A stretch of 64,000 nucleotides of DNA from assembly GCA_963751245.1 (NCBI GenBank), contig CAVVTR010000008.1:124001-188000 (forward strand), in the 5' to 3' direction. The position numbers and the translations under genes are program-made. Position 1 is the first letter of the stretch; every line of letters begins with the position of its first letter. The notes beneath the pieces are model-generated. The model worked only from the letters and a program-made list of their open reading frames with translations, did no database searches and was not told the DNA's origin. Below are positions 18,276 through 26,163 of the stretch, piece after piece. The stretch comes from CAVVTR01 sp963751245. Lineage in GTDB: Bacteria > Acidobacteriota > Thermoanaerobaculia > Thermoanaerobaculales > Thermoanaerobaculaceae.

Positions 18276-19121
18276 ATGTACAAGCACATCGGCGTGGCGC
18301 TCGACGCCTCCACGTATACCGTCGCCGCGCAGACCCTCGCCCTCGGCCTGGCCTCCAGGCTCGAGGCGACGGTGCACGGGATCCACGTCATCGACGCCAG
18401 CTTCATCGAGGGCGCCTTCATCACCGACATCTCCGGCGCCATGGGCTTCGAGCCGTTCCTCAACCTCCAGGCCCAGATGCGGGACACCCTGGAGGAGTTC
18501 GCTGGCGTCATCCAGACCCGCTTCACCGAGCAGTGCGAGGCGGCGGGAGTGACCTCGGCGTTCCACCTCCAGCGCAGCGGTGTGGTCTCCGGAATCCTCG
18601 AGTCAGTGAAGCTGGTGGACCTTCTCGTGCTCGGCCAGCGCGGCGTCAACGCCCGCTTCCACGAGGACCTGCTCGGGCCGACCACCGAGGTGCTCATGCG
18701 GCGCAGCCCGGTCCCCCTGCTCATCGTTCCGGAGACCGTGGCCTTCCCCCGGCGCCCGCTGGCCGCCTACGACGGCAGCGCCAAGGCCGCCCGCGCCCTC
18801 CAGCACGCGGGTGAGCTGTGCCGGCAGCTCTCGCTGCCGCTGACGGTCGTCACCGTGGAGGACGGCGCGGAGTTGGCGAAGACCCGGCTCGACGAGGCGG
18901 CCGCCTACCTCGCCCCCTACGGCGTCCGTACCGAGTTTCGCCACGAGCCCGGAGAGGCCGTCGAGGAGGTCCTGCTTTCCCTGCTCGATCCCTCGCGCCA
19001 CGACCTCGTGTTCCTGGGCGCGCACGGCCACAGCCGCATCGTCGAGATGGTCCTCGGCTCCACCAGCGAGTACCTGGCGCGGCGCTCCCCCGTGCCCGTC
19101 CTCTGCGTCACCCAACCCTGA
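18276..19121 (+). CDS. Universal stress protein with two tandem Usp domains
   Basis: A 281-residue cytoplasmic protein made of two UspA folds (about 1-150 and 155-281). The first ends with the EVLMRRSPVPLLIVPE strand; the second has the ATP-binding type motif LGAHGHSRIVEMVLGSTSEYL and ends SPVPVLCVTQP. The first domain has a less perfect G-x2-G-x9-G-S/T loop (GQRGVNARFHEDLLGPTTE). Tandem Usp proteins bind adenine nucleotides and support stress survival. The ATG has GGAGG 6 nt upstream. The peptidase gene follows after 21 bp, probably on the same transcript. Confidence 0.88.
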   Translation: MYKHIGVALDASTYTVAAQTLALGLASRLEATVHGIHVIDASFIEGAFITDISGAMGFEPFLNLQAQMRDTLEEFAGVIQTRFTEQCEAAGVTSAFHLQRSGVVSGILESVKLVDLLVLGQRGVNARFHEDLLGPTTEVLMRRSPVPLLIVPETVAFPRRPLAAYDGSAKAARALQHAGELCRQLSLPLTVVTVEDGAELAKTRLDEAAAYLAPYGVRTEFRHEPGEAVEEVLLSLLDPSRHDLVFLGAHGHSRIVEMVLGSTSEYLARRSPVPVLCVTQP

Positions 19122-19142
19122 ACGACACTTCCGGAGGAACCC

Positions 19143-20096
19143 ATGTCCATCGAGCACGCGGCGATCACCGCCATCGGCAACTGTCTCGGCGTCTCCCGCG
19201 AGGAGACCCTGCTCATCCTCACCGACCCGCCCCTCGGCGCCATGGCCCGCACCCTGGCCGAGGCCGCGCGCCCCCTCGCTCGCGAGGTCATCGTCATGGA
19301 GTACGCCGTCCGCGAGCTCAACGGCCAGGAGCCCCCCGACCCTGTCGCCGCGACCATGGCCAGGGTGGATGCGGTCCTCGCAGTGACCACCCGCTCGGTG
19401 ACGCACACCGCCGCCCGCCGCACCGCCACCGCCGCGGGCGCGCGGGTGGCGACCATGCCCGGCATCACCGAGGACTGCCTCGTCCGCACCATGGCCGCGG
19501 ACTACGACGCCATCGCGGCCCGCACCGAGCGGGTCACCGCCCGCCTGACCGCGGCCCGTACGGCGCGCGTGACCAGCGAGGCCGGCACCGACATCACCCT
19601 GCCCATCGGCGGCATCGACGCCATTGCCTCGACCGGCCTCATCCGCCGCGCCGGGCAGTGGGGCAACCTCCCCTCCGGAGAGGCCTACCTGCGGCCGGAC
19701 GAGGGCGCCTCCGAGGGCGTCGTGGTCGTGGACGGTTCCCTGGCCGGCATTGGCAGGCTCGACGAGCCGGTACGGATCACGGTGCGCGGCGGGCTGGTCG
19801 TGGACGTGTCGGGGGGCGCCCAGGCTCGCGAGTTCGCCGGCCAGCTCGAGCGCGCCGGCGACGCCGCCCGCAACGTCGCCGAGCTCGGCGTGGGCACCAA
19901 CGACCGCGCGAAGGTGACGGGAATGATCCTCGAGGACGAGAAGGTCCTGGGCACCGTCCACATCGCCTTCGGGAACAACGCCTCCATGGGGGGGACGGTG
20001 ACGGTGCCGTTCCACGTCGACGGGATCCTGCTGCGCCCCACCCTCGTCCTGGACGGCGAGGTGCTCATCCAGGACGGACGCCCGCTGTTCGACTGA
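19143..20096 (+). CDS. Leucyl aminopeptidase, family M29-like (aminopeptidase T)
   Basis: A 317-residue protein resembling the C-terminal core of M29 metallo-aminopeptidases, which is shorter than the usual 400 residues. Likely metal and active-site elements are E in GNLPSGEAYLRP, E in VAELGVGTN, H in LGTVHIAFGNN, and H and D in FHVDGILLRPT. The N-terminal 120 residues form an alpha/beta region that differs from classical AmpT. No signal peptide is seen, so it probably works on cytoplasmic peptides. GGAGG lies 7 nt before the ATG. Peptidase activity is likely but the specificity is not readable. Confidence 0.8.
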   Translation: MSIEHAAITAIGNCLGVSREETLLILTDPPLGAMARTLAEAARPLAREVIVMEYAVRELNGQEPPDPVAATMARVDAVLAVTTRSVTHTAARRTATAAGARVATMPGITEDCLVRTMAADYDAIAARTERVTARLTAARTARVTSEAGTDITLPIGGIDAIASTGLIRRAGQWGNLPSGEAYLRPDEGASEGVVVVDGSLAGIGRLDEPVRITVRGGLVVDVSGGAQAREFAGQLERAGDAARNVAELGVGTNDRAKVTGMILEDEKVLGTVHIAFGNNASMGGTVTVPFHVDGILLRPTLVLDGEVLIQDGRPLFD

Positions 20097-20109
20097 GCGG
20101 AAGCGCGCC

Positions 20110-20529
20110 TCAGTCCGGCACGGCGAGCCGCCCGACGAGCTCGGCGTCGGCAGGCGGTGTCGCCAGCGCCCCGAGCTCCCGGCGGGTGACCCAGCGGACC
20201 TCCTGGCCCTCGACGCCCCGGGGCGAGCCGGACCGGATGGACGCCTCGTAGAAGAGCAGCACGACATCGCGCTCCGCGTCGCGGTGCCACGCGAAGGTGA
20301 CGGGGGCGCCGACGGCGGCCTCCACGCCCAGCTCCTCGCGGAGCTCGCGCGCGAGGGCGACGGCCGGTTCCTCCCCCGCCTCGACGCCGCCGCCGGGAAA
20401 CTCCCACAGCCCGGCCAGGTGGCTCCCCGCCCGGCGGCGCGCCACCAGGAAACGGCCGCCGTCCTCGATGACGGCGGCGACCACCAGACGGACGCTACTT
20501 CCCGGAGGGCACAGGTTGTCCGCCGGCAT
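20110..20529 (-). CDS. Nudix hydrolase, MutT-like
   Basis: A 139-residue Nudix enzyme. The Nudix box runs from GGGVEAGEE to RELREELGVE, with all conserved Glu residues present. An N-terminal VVAAVIEDGGRFLVARR strand and the LWEFPGG segment match MutT-type (d)NTP pyrophosphatases that remove oxidised nucleotides such as 8-oxo-dGTP. I chose the ATG at 20529 because GGGAG precedes it; the gene then overlaps the end of the isomerase gene by 35 bp. A GTG at 20484 would avoid the overlap but has no ribosome site. Substrate is not certain. Confidence 0.85.
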   Translation of the reverse strand: MPADNLCPPGSSVRLVVAAVIEDGGRFLVARRRAGSHLAGLWEFPGGGVEAGEEPAVALARELREELGVEAAVGAPVTFAWHRDAERDVVLLFYEASIRSGSPRGVEGQEVRWVTRRELGALATPPADAELVGRLAVPD

Positions 20530-21514
20530 GCTGGCTCCCGGGCGCGGGCGCTCCCTCGGCCGCCACCGCGGCCTTGAGCTCGGGATCGACCGCCTCGATG
20601 GCCGCCGAGGCTCGCCGGCTCCTGAGCTGCTCCGCCAGCGTCTGGCGCACGCGGCGCTGCTGCAGGACCTCGGGAAGGCGGGCCTCGACCTCGCTGTAGG
20701 CGTACGTGCCGGCGCCGCGGACCTCGTCGACGTGGAGGACGTAGAACGCCTCCTTGCTGCGCACCACCTCCGAGGTCTGCCCGGCCTTGAGGGACGCAAC
20801 CGTGCCCGCCAGGTCGGGGTTGAGGAGACCCTTCTGCACCCAGCCCACCAGGCCCCCGTAGGCCCTGCTCGCCGTGTCGTCGGAGACGTCCGAGGCGACG
20901 GCGGAGAAGTCCTGCCCGGCCTTGACCCGTGCCAGAGCCTTGTCGGCGCGCTCCCGCGCCGCGGCCACCGAAGCCTGGTCGACGCCCGAGGGCACCTTGA
21001 AGACCATCATCCGGAGCTTGGACTGCTCGGGGTGCTGGAACTCCTTGGGGTTGGCCTCGTAGAAGGCCTTCGCCTCGGCGGCGGTGACCTGCGCCTTGGG
21101 AACCACTACCTCCTGGATGTACTTCTTCACCAGCAGGGTGTCGTGCTCGATGCGCAGCAGGTCCGCATCCGTGATGCCCTGCTCCTTCATGGCCTTCTCG
21201 AACTCCGCCTGGCGCTCTCCCAGCGCGTCGCGCTTCGCCGTGAGGCTCTTCGCAGCCTCCTCGTCGCTCACCGCGAGCTTGGCCTCGGTGGCCGCCTGCA
21301 CCAGGAGCGCCTGGGCAATGAGCTGGTCCGCGACGTGCTTCATCATCGTGGGCCGGTCGACGGCCGCCTTCGCCTGGGCCTCGAAGCCGTGCTCGGCGAC
21401 GAGCAGCTCGGCCCGGCCGATCTTCTCGCCGTTGACGATCAGGACGGGGGATGCGGCCACGGCGAGGCTGGACGACAGCAGCGTGGCGCCGATCATGGTG
21501 GACAGCACTCTCAT
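20495..21514 (-). CDS. Secreted parvulin-type peptidyl-prolyl isomerase (SurA/PrsA-like)
   Basis: A 339-residue exported foldase. A signal peptide (MRVLSTMIGATLLSSSLAVAAS) is followed by a SurA-N-like helical chaperone region (about 25-140), a parvulin domain (about 160-260, with LRMMVFKVP and GGLVGWVQKGLL) and a Gln/Arg-rich C-terminal helix. It would assist folding of outer-membrane or periplasmic proteins. The C-terminal tail PGSQHAGGQPVPSGK is low complexity. GGAGG stands about 8 nt before the ATG. It shares a transcript with the downstream Nudix gene. Confidence 0.87.
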   Translation of the reverse strand: MRVLSTMIGATLLSSSLAVAASPVLIVNGEKIGRAELLVAEHGFEAQAKAAVDRPTMMKHVADQLIAQALLVQAATEAKLAVSDEEAAKSLTAKRDALGERQAEFEKAMKEQGITDADLLRIEHDTLLVKKYIQEVVVPKAQVTAAEAKAFYEANPKEFQHPEQSKLRMMVFKVPSGVDQASVAAARERADKALARVKAGQDFSAVASDVSDDTASRAYGGLVGWVQKGLLNPDLAGTVASLKAGQTSEVVRSKEAFYVLHVDEVRGAGTYAYSEVEARLPEVLQQRRVRQTLAEQLRSRRASAAIEAVDPELKAAVAAEGAPAPGSQHAGGQPVPSGK

Positions 21515-21626
21515 TCGCAGACCTCCGTGGGGGGGATCGCCGGTAACGGCCGCACCATAGGGGCGCGGCGGATCGAAGTCAAACCGCGGCGTGCCCCCCC
21601 GGCGCGCGCCGCCCGCGGCGAGGCGG

Positions 21627-22424
21627 TCAGGAGCGGCCCGGCTCGCCGTCCTTTACCTCGTCCCAGAGGGCGTCGAGCTGCTCCAGCGTCCTCCCGCGGA
21701 GCTCGAAGCCGCGCTCGGCGGCCCGGGTCTCCATGCCGCGAAAGCGGCGGGCGAACTTGTCGTTGGCCGCCTGCAGGGCGGCCTCGGGGTCCACGCCCAG
21801 CTGGCGGGCGAGGTTGGCCATGACGAAGAGCACGTCGCCCAGCTCGTCCCGGACGCGCTCCGCCCTCACCTCCTCCGCCCCTGCACCCAGTGCCTCCGCC
21901 AGCTCCCGGACCTCCTCCTCCAGCTTGCCCACCACGTCCGCGGTCCTCTCCCAGTCGAAGCCGAGGGCCGCGGCCTTCTCCGTCATCCGGTACGCCTTCA
22001 GCAAGGCCGGAAGGTGTCGCGGCACGCCGTCCAGCGCGCCTCCGGGACCGTTCTCGCCCTGCTTGATCGCCTCCCAGTTGCGCACCACCTCGCCAGCGTC
22101 GGCGACCTCGACGTCGCCGAACACGTGGGGGTGGCGGCGGACCATCTTGGCGTGGATGCCGCGGCAGACGTCGAGGACGTCGAACCATCCGTTCTCCTCG
22201 GCAATGGCCGCGACGAACACGATCTGGAAGAGCAGGTCGCCGAGCTCCGCGCGCAGCAGCGGGGGATTCGCCGCGGAGACCGCGTCGACGACCTCGTACG
22301 CCTCCTCGATCACGTAGGCGCGCAGGGTCTCCAGGGTCTGCTCGCGGTCCCACGGGCAGCCGCCCGGGGCGCGGAGCCTCGCGCAGAGGGCGCGCAGCGC
22401 ATCGAACGGGTGCTCGGGCTCCAT
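21627..22424 (-). CDS. mazG: Nucleoside triphosphate pyrophosphohydrolase MazG
   Basis: A 265-residue tandem MazG protein that hydrolyses NTPs to NMP and pyrophosphate, limiting aberrant nucleotides and ppGpp. The first domain has CPWDREQT, EEAYEV and the ELGDLLFQIVF metal motif; the second repeats EEEVRELAEAL and DELGDVLFVMANL. Length matches the full-size E. coli type. The ATG at 22424 has no Shine-Dalgarno sequence; TATACT at 22438-22433 on the minus strand lies 8 nt upstream, so the message may be leaderless. Confidence 0.93.
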   Translation of the reverse strand: MEPEHPFDALRALCARLRAPGGCPWDREQTLETLRAYVIEEAYEVVDAVSAANPPLLRAELGDLLFQIVFVAAIAEENGWFDVLDVCRGIHAKMVRRHPHVFGDVEVADAGEVVRNWEAIKQGENGPGGALDGVPRHLPALLKAYRMTEKAAALGFDWERTADVVGKLEEEVRELAEALGAGAEEVRAERVRDELGDVLFVMANLARQLGVDPEAALQAANDKFARRFRGMETRAAERGFELRGRTLEQLDALWDEVKDGEPGRS

Positions 22425-22432
22425 GGCGCGGA

Positions 22433-22438
22433 AGTATA
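22433..22438 (-). promoter_or_regulatory. -10-like TATACT directly upstream of mazG
   Basis: The hexamer ends 8 nt before the mazG ATG and no ribosome site lies between, the arrangement expected for leaderless transcription. No good -35 is visible 17 bp upstream. Confidence 0.4.
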
Positions 22439-22512
22439 CGCCCGGCCCGCGCGGCTTGTCCCGGCGCCGGGAAGCACGTACCATGAGGAACTGTGACGAA
22501 TCGGAGGTGTGA

Positions 22513-22995
22513 ATGAGCGAGGACACCCCCGGGAGGAAGGTCAAGGTCGTCGACCGTCGTCCCTTCACTCCGGACGGTGAGCTTCGCGACTCCGAGGGCG
22601 CGTCGCCGGCACCGGCGGGCGCCGGCGCGGCTCCGGGGCCGCAGGCGGCGGAGCCGGCAGCCGACCGCGCCACCCCCGGGGAAGAGGCGCCGGAGCGCCC
22701 CGGACGAGGGGACGGATCGTCACAGGAGGCCGCCGCGGCGGCGCACCGCCCCACCGCCCCGCTCCGCCCTCCCGAGTTCTTCGATCTCGTGGAGCTGCTC
22801 GTGGAGCCCGCCGCAGCGCTCCTCACGGGGACTGTCCCCGGCTACCCGAAGGACATCACGGCGGCCAGGAGGTTCATCGACCTGCTCGCCGTTCTTCGAG
22901 CAAAGACCCAAGGCAACCTGACCCCGGACGAGGACCACCTACTCGACGATGCCCTCTATCAGCTCCACAGGCTCTTCGTGGCGGCAGGCCGTTAG
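22513..22995 (+). CDS. DUF1844 domain protein
   Basis: A 160-residue soluble protein of unknown function. The N-terminal 80 residues are an Ala/Pro/Glu-rich disordered stretch; the C-terminal 75 residues form the helical DUF1844 domain, seen in FFDLVELLVEPAAALL, DITAARRFIDLLAVL and KTQGNLTPDEDHLL. A GGAGG lies 6 nt before the ATG. The downstream TPR gene starts within its last 47 bases in another frame, so the two are coupled. DUF1844 proteins are common in Acidobacteriota and Deltaproteobacteria and have no established role. Confidence 0.82.
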   Translation: MSEDTPGRKVKVVDRRPFTPDGELRDSEGASPAPAGAGAAPGPQAAEPAADRATPGEEAPERPGRGDGSSQEAAAAAHRPTAPLRPPEFFDLVELLVEPAAALLTGTVPGYPKDITAARRFIDLLAVLRAKTQGNLTPDEDHLLDDALYQLHRLFVAAGR

Positions 22996-24813
22996 GCGCC
23001 CGCTCCTCCTCGCGCTCGTGCTGCTGGCGCCCCTGACCGCGGGCGCGCAGCCCGCGAGCCAGGGTGGTGACGTCGAGCAGGCGTGGTTCCGGCTCACGCA
23101 GGCTCTCCAGCCTCTCGACGTGGAGACCGTGCGCGAGCGTGGCGACGATCTCCTGGCGGTCGCCGGACGTCTCGGGCTGCAGCGGCTCACGCCGCTCTCC
23201 CAGGCCCTGGTGGCGAAGGCCAAGACGGCGCCAGCGCCGCAGGCCGAGGTCCTGCTCCAACAGGCCGTCCGCTTCGACCCCGGCAGCCCGGAGGCCTATC
23301 TGGCCCTCGGCGCCCTCCAGATCCGCTCCGGCAGCATCGGTCCGGCGGCAGCCTCGCTGGCCCGGGGCGCCGCAGCGCTGTTCGGCGAGTCCAGGCTCCA
23401 GGGGGTCGTCTCCGCCTCCCTGCTGCTCTCCGCCGTCCCGGTGATCCTGGGCGCCGTGCTTCTCTGGGGGCTCCTCGCCATCAGAGGGGCCCTGCCGCGG
23501 CTGTGGCACGACATGGTCGAGACCGGGGCGCAGCTCCGGCTCGGCGTCAGCACCGTTCCCTTCGCGCTCCTTCTCGTCGCCACGCCGGTCTTCATCACCG
23601 GCGACCTCGTGTGGCTGGTGCTGTGGGTGTTCGCGCTCTCCTGGGCGTACCTTCCCGTCGGCCAGAAGGCCCTCGGCATCGTCGCGCTCGTCCTGGTCAT
23701 GGCGACCCCCACCCTGGTCGAGCTCGGATTCCGCAGCCTCACTCACCCGGACAACGCGGTGATCCAGGCGGCGCGGCTCCTCTCCGAGCACCGCTACGAC
23801 CCCCAGACGGTCCAGGAGCTCGCGGCCCTCGCGGACACCTTCGGATCCGACCCCGAGTTCCACCGCCTCGAGGGTGACTGCTACCGGCAGTTCGGCCTCT
23901 ACGATGCGGCCGCGTGGGCCTATCGCGAGGGGCTCCGCCTGAAGCCGGACAGCGGCGCCATCTCCCTCTCCCTGGGCAGCATCGACTACCTCCAGGGCGA
24001 CTACAACGCCGCCCTCCAGGCATTCAAGTCCGCCCTGGAGCGCGGCGTCGACCCGATCATAGGCAACTACGACCTGTCGATGGCCCTGGCGCAGATCTAC
24101 CACTTCCGCGAGAGCGAGGAGGCCATGGCCACGGCCCGCCGGGGCGACAACGGACGGCTCGCCGAGCTGCTCAAGGGTCACAACCAGCAGCAGCTCATCA
24201 CGCCGAGCGTCACCTTGGCGGACGCCAGGGCCATGGTTGCCCGGCAGGACCCCGTTCTCCTCCTCAACCGCGGCCTGCTGCCGCCCCCCTGCCGCGGGAC
24301 CGGACCGTGCTCAACCCCCTCGCCCTCGCCGCAGGGTTCGCGCTGCTCCTCGCCCTGGCGCACTTCCTGATCCGCGAGCACACCACGGGCTTCGCGGCCT
24401 CGTGCCTGAAGTGCGGCCGGCCGTTCTGCCGCCGCTGCAAGCTGTCGCGGGAGAGCCAGAGCTACTGCACGCAGTGCATCAACATCTTCCTCAAGAAGGA
24501 CATGGTCGCCGCCGACGTGCAGCTTGCCAAGCGCCGCCAGGTGGCGCGCCACCGGGTCGCCATGGCCGCGGAGCGGCGGGTCGCCGACCTGCTGCTGCCC
24601 GGTCTCGGTCTCGGCACCTCCGGCCGCCCGCTGGCCGGGGCCGCCCTGGCGCTGGCGGCCCTGGTCGGCGTCGCCGTGGCGTTCGTGTGGCTGCCCCTCT
24701 ACGTCGGCCCGGCCCTGCTCAACGTCTCGCTGCTTCCCCTGCAGGCGGCGTTCGCCGCCCTGTGGGTACTGGCGCTGGCCGGTGCGCAGCTCCTGCGCAC
24801 GGGGGGGAGGTAG
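22949..24813 (+). CDS. TPR membrane protein with C-terminal zinc-ribbon-like motif; frameshifted
   Basis: A signal peptide (RRPLLLALVLLAPLTAGAQ) leads to an N-terminal TPR-like helix region, about three membrane segments (residues 150-250), then further TPR units (QFGLYDAAAWAYREGL, LQGDYNAALQAFKSAL). After residue 440 the frame breaks in a C6 run at 24284-24289. Adding one C restores a continuous protein of 621 residues that goes on with a membrane helix, a four-cysteine motif (CLKCGRPFCRRCK, then YCTQC) and two more helices. This TPR/zinc-ribbon/membrane layout is known to me from acidobacterial and deltaproteobacterial unknowns. Only ATG 22949 precedes the signal peptide. Function is unknown. 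Confidence 0.72.
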
Positions 24814-24816
24814 ACC

Positions 24817-26103
24817 GTGGCCCTCGAGGGGACCCTTCGCGACTTCTCCCTCGCCGACATCTTCCAGCTCATCGGGCTGCAGCGGAAGACCGGCGTGCTC
24901 ACGCTGAGGGCACCAGAGGACACCGTCACCGTCTCGTTCCTCGACGGGAAGGTCGTGGGTGCGGACTCGATGAACAAGCGTCTCGAGGACCGCCTGGGCC
25001 AGGTCCTCCGGCGCAGCGGCGTGGTCAGCCAGGAACACCTGGAGCGGGCCCTGAAGATCCAGGGTGAGACCCTGGAACGCCTCGGCCACGTGCTCATCGC
25101 CAACGCCATGCTTTCCCGCGACGAGCTTCGCCGCGCCCTGGAGCAGCAGATCCTCCAGATCATCTACCGCACCTTCCGGTGGCAGGACGGCGATTACCAC
25201 TTCTCCCAGGAAACCAGCATCGACTTCGACGCCGAGCTGGTCCAGCCCGTCAGCGCCGAGAGCATCCTCATGGAGGGTGCGAGGATGCTCGACGAGTGGC
25301 CCATCATCGAGAAAAAGGTCCCATCCCGGGACATGGTCTTCGTCCGCACGCCCTCGGCGCGCCAGGTCGAGGTCGCGAGCACCGAGGAGCTCGAGGAGCT
25401 CGAGGAGCTCGCCGACTTCGAGTTCGAGTCCGAGCCCACCCCCCGAGCCGGCTCCGGGCGGGTCCGGATCAGCCCGGTGGAGCGCGACGTCCTCGCCCTC
25501 GTCGATGGAGCGAACTCCGTTGAAGAGATCATCCGCAGGAGCATCCACGGCGAGTTCGAGACCTGCAAGGCGCTCTACACGACCCTGACCCGCTCCCTGA
25601 TCCGGGAGGCCAGCCGCGAGGAGCTCGCGGGCGCGCGGCGCGACGCCCTCTCCCAGTCGGCGCGCGCCTCCGGTCGCCGGGTCCAGGTGCCCTGGCTCGC
25701 CCTCCTCCTCCTCCCCCTGCTCGTCGCATCGATCCTTCTCTCCCCGAAGAACCCCCTCAACCCCCTCCTCGGCCCGAACCCCAAGCCGCTGCTGCTCCTG
25801 GAGACCGGGACCTCGGCGGCGAGGATGCAGGGCGTCTGGCGGATGGTCCAGGCCCGCGCGGCCATGGCCGGCACCTACCCCGAGAACCTCGCCGAACTGG
25901 TGCGGGACGGGCTGCTGCCCGAGGCGTTCACCCGTGATCCGTGGGGGCGGCCGTACCGCTACATCCTCAGGGAGCAGTCCGTGCTCCTGGCCGGCAACAC
26001 GCCGGAGGGCCTTCCCGATCCGAATCTTATTCTCTCCCAGCACCTTGCGTCGGAACCCGAGGACCTCCACTCGGGGCCGGGGTTGCGCCTCGTCAATCCT
26101 TGA
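24817..26103 (+). CDS. DUF4388 (PATAN-like) protein with transmembrane helix and GspG-like C-terminal domain
   Basis: A 428-residue protein. Residues 1-110 form a DUF4388 domain (GTLRDFSLADIFQLIGLQRKTG, VLTLR), a module linked to gliding, polarity and two-component systems. A second helical region around 120-280 includes GANSVEEIIRRS. A single membrane helix (WLALLLLPLLVASILL, about 290-305) is followed by a domain like the type II secretion major pseudopilin C-terminus: YPENLAELVRDGLLP and DPWGRPYRYIL. The order means DUF4388 is cytoplasmic and the pseudopilin-like part periplasmic. GTG 24817 follows GGGGGGAGG. Its stop codon overlaps the -35 box of dnaK. Confidence 0.78.
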   Translation: MALEGTLRDFSLADIFQLIGLQRKTGVLTLRAPEDTVTVSFLDGKVVGADSMNKRLEDRLGQVLRRSGVVSQEHLERALKIQGETLERLGHVLIANAMLSRDELRRALEQQILQIIYRTFRWQDGDYHFSQETSIDFDAELVQPVSAESILMEGARMLDEWPIIEKKVPSRDMVFVRTPSARQVEVASTEELEELEELADFEFESEPTPRAGSGRVRISPVERDVLALVDGANSVEEIIRRSIHGEFETCKALYTTLTRSLIREASREELAGARRDALSQSARASGRRVQVPWLALLLLPLLVASILLSPKNPLNPLLGPNPKPLLLLETGTSAARMQGVWRMVQARAAMAGTYPENLAELVRDGLLPEAFTRDPWGRPYRYILREQSVLLAGNTPEGLPDPNLILSQHLASEPEDLHSGPGLRLVNP

Positions 26104-26119
26104 CAAGCCTTCGCTCAGG
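26099..26119 (+). promoter_or_regulatory. HAIR-like HspR operator upstream of dnaK
   Basis: CTTGACA-N7-GCTCAGG matches 5 of 7 bases in each half of the HspR inverted repeat (CTTGAGT-N7-ACTCAAG). It overlaps the -35 box, where a bound repressor would block RNA polymerase. The operon it controls contains an hspR gene. Confidence 0.55.
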
Positions 26120-26128
26120 TTCTATATT
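26100..26128 (+). promoter_or_regulatory. dnaK: Vegetative promoter of the dnaK operon
   Basis: TTGACA (26100-26105) and TATATT (26123-26128) are separated by exactly 17 bp, giving a perfect -35 and near-perfect -10. The predicted transcript starts near 26135, about 30 nt before the dnaK ATG. The -35 includes the TGA stop of the preceding gene. Confidence 0.85.
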
Positions 26129-26163
26129 TCGTCTGGTGAGTGAATCTGAGGAGGGTTCTATCA

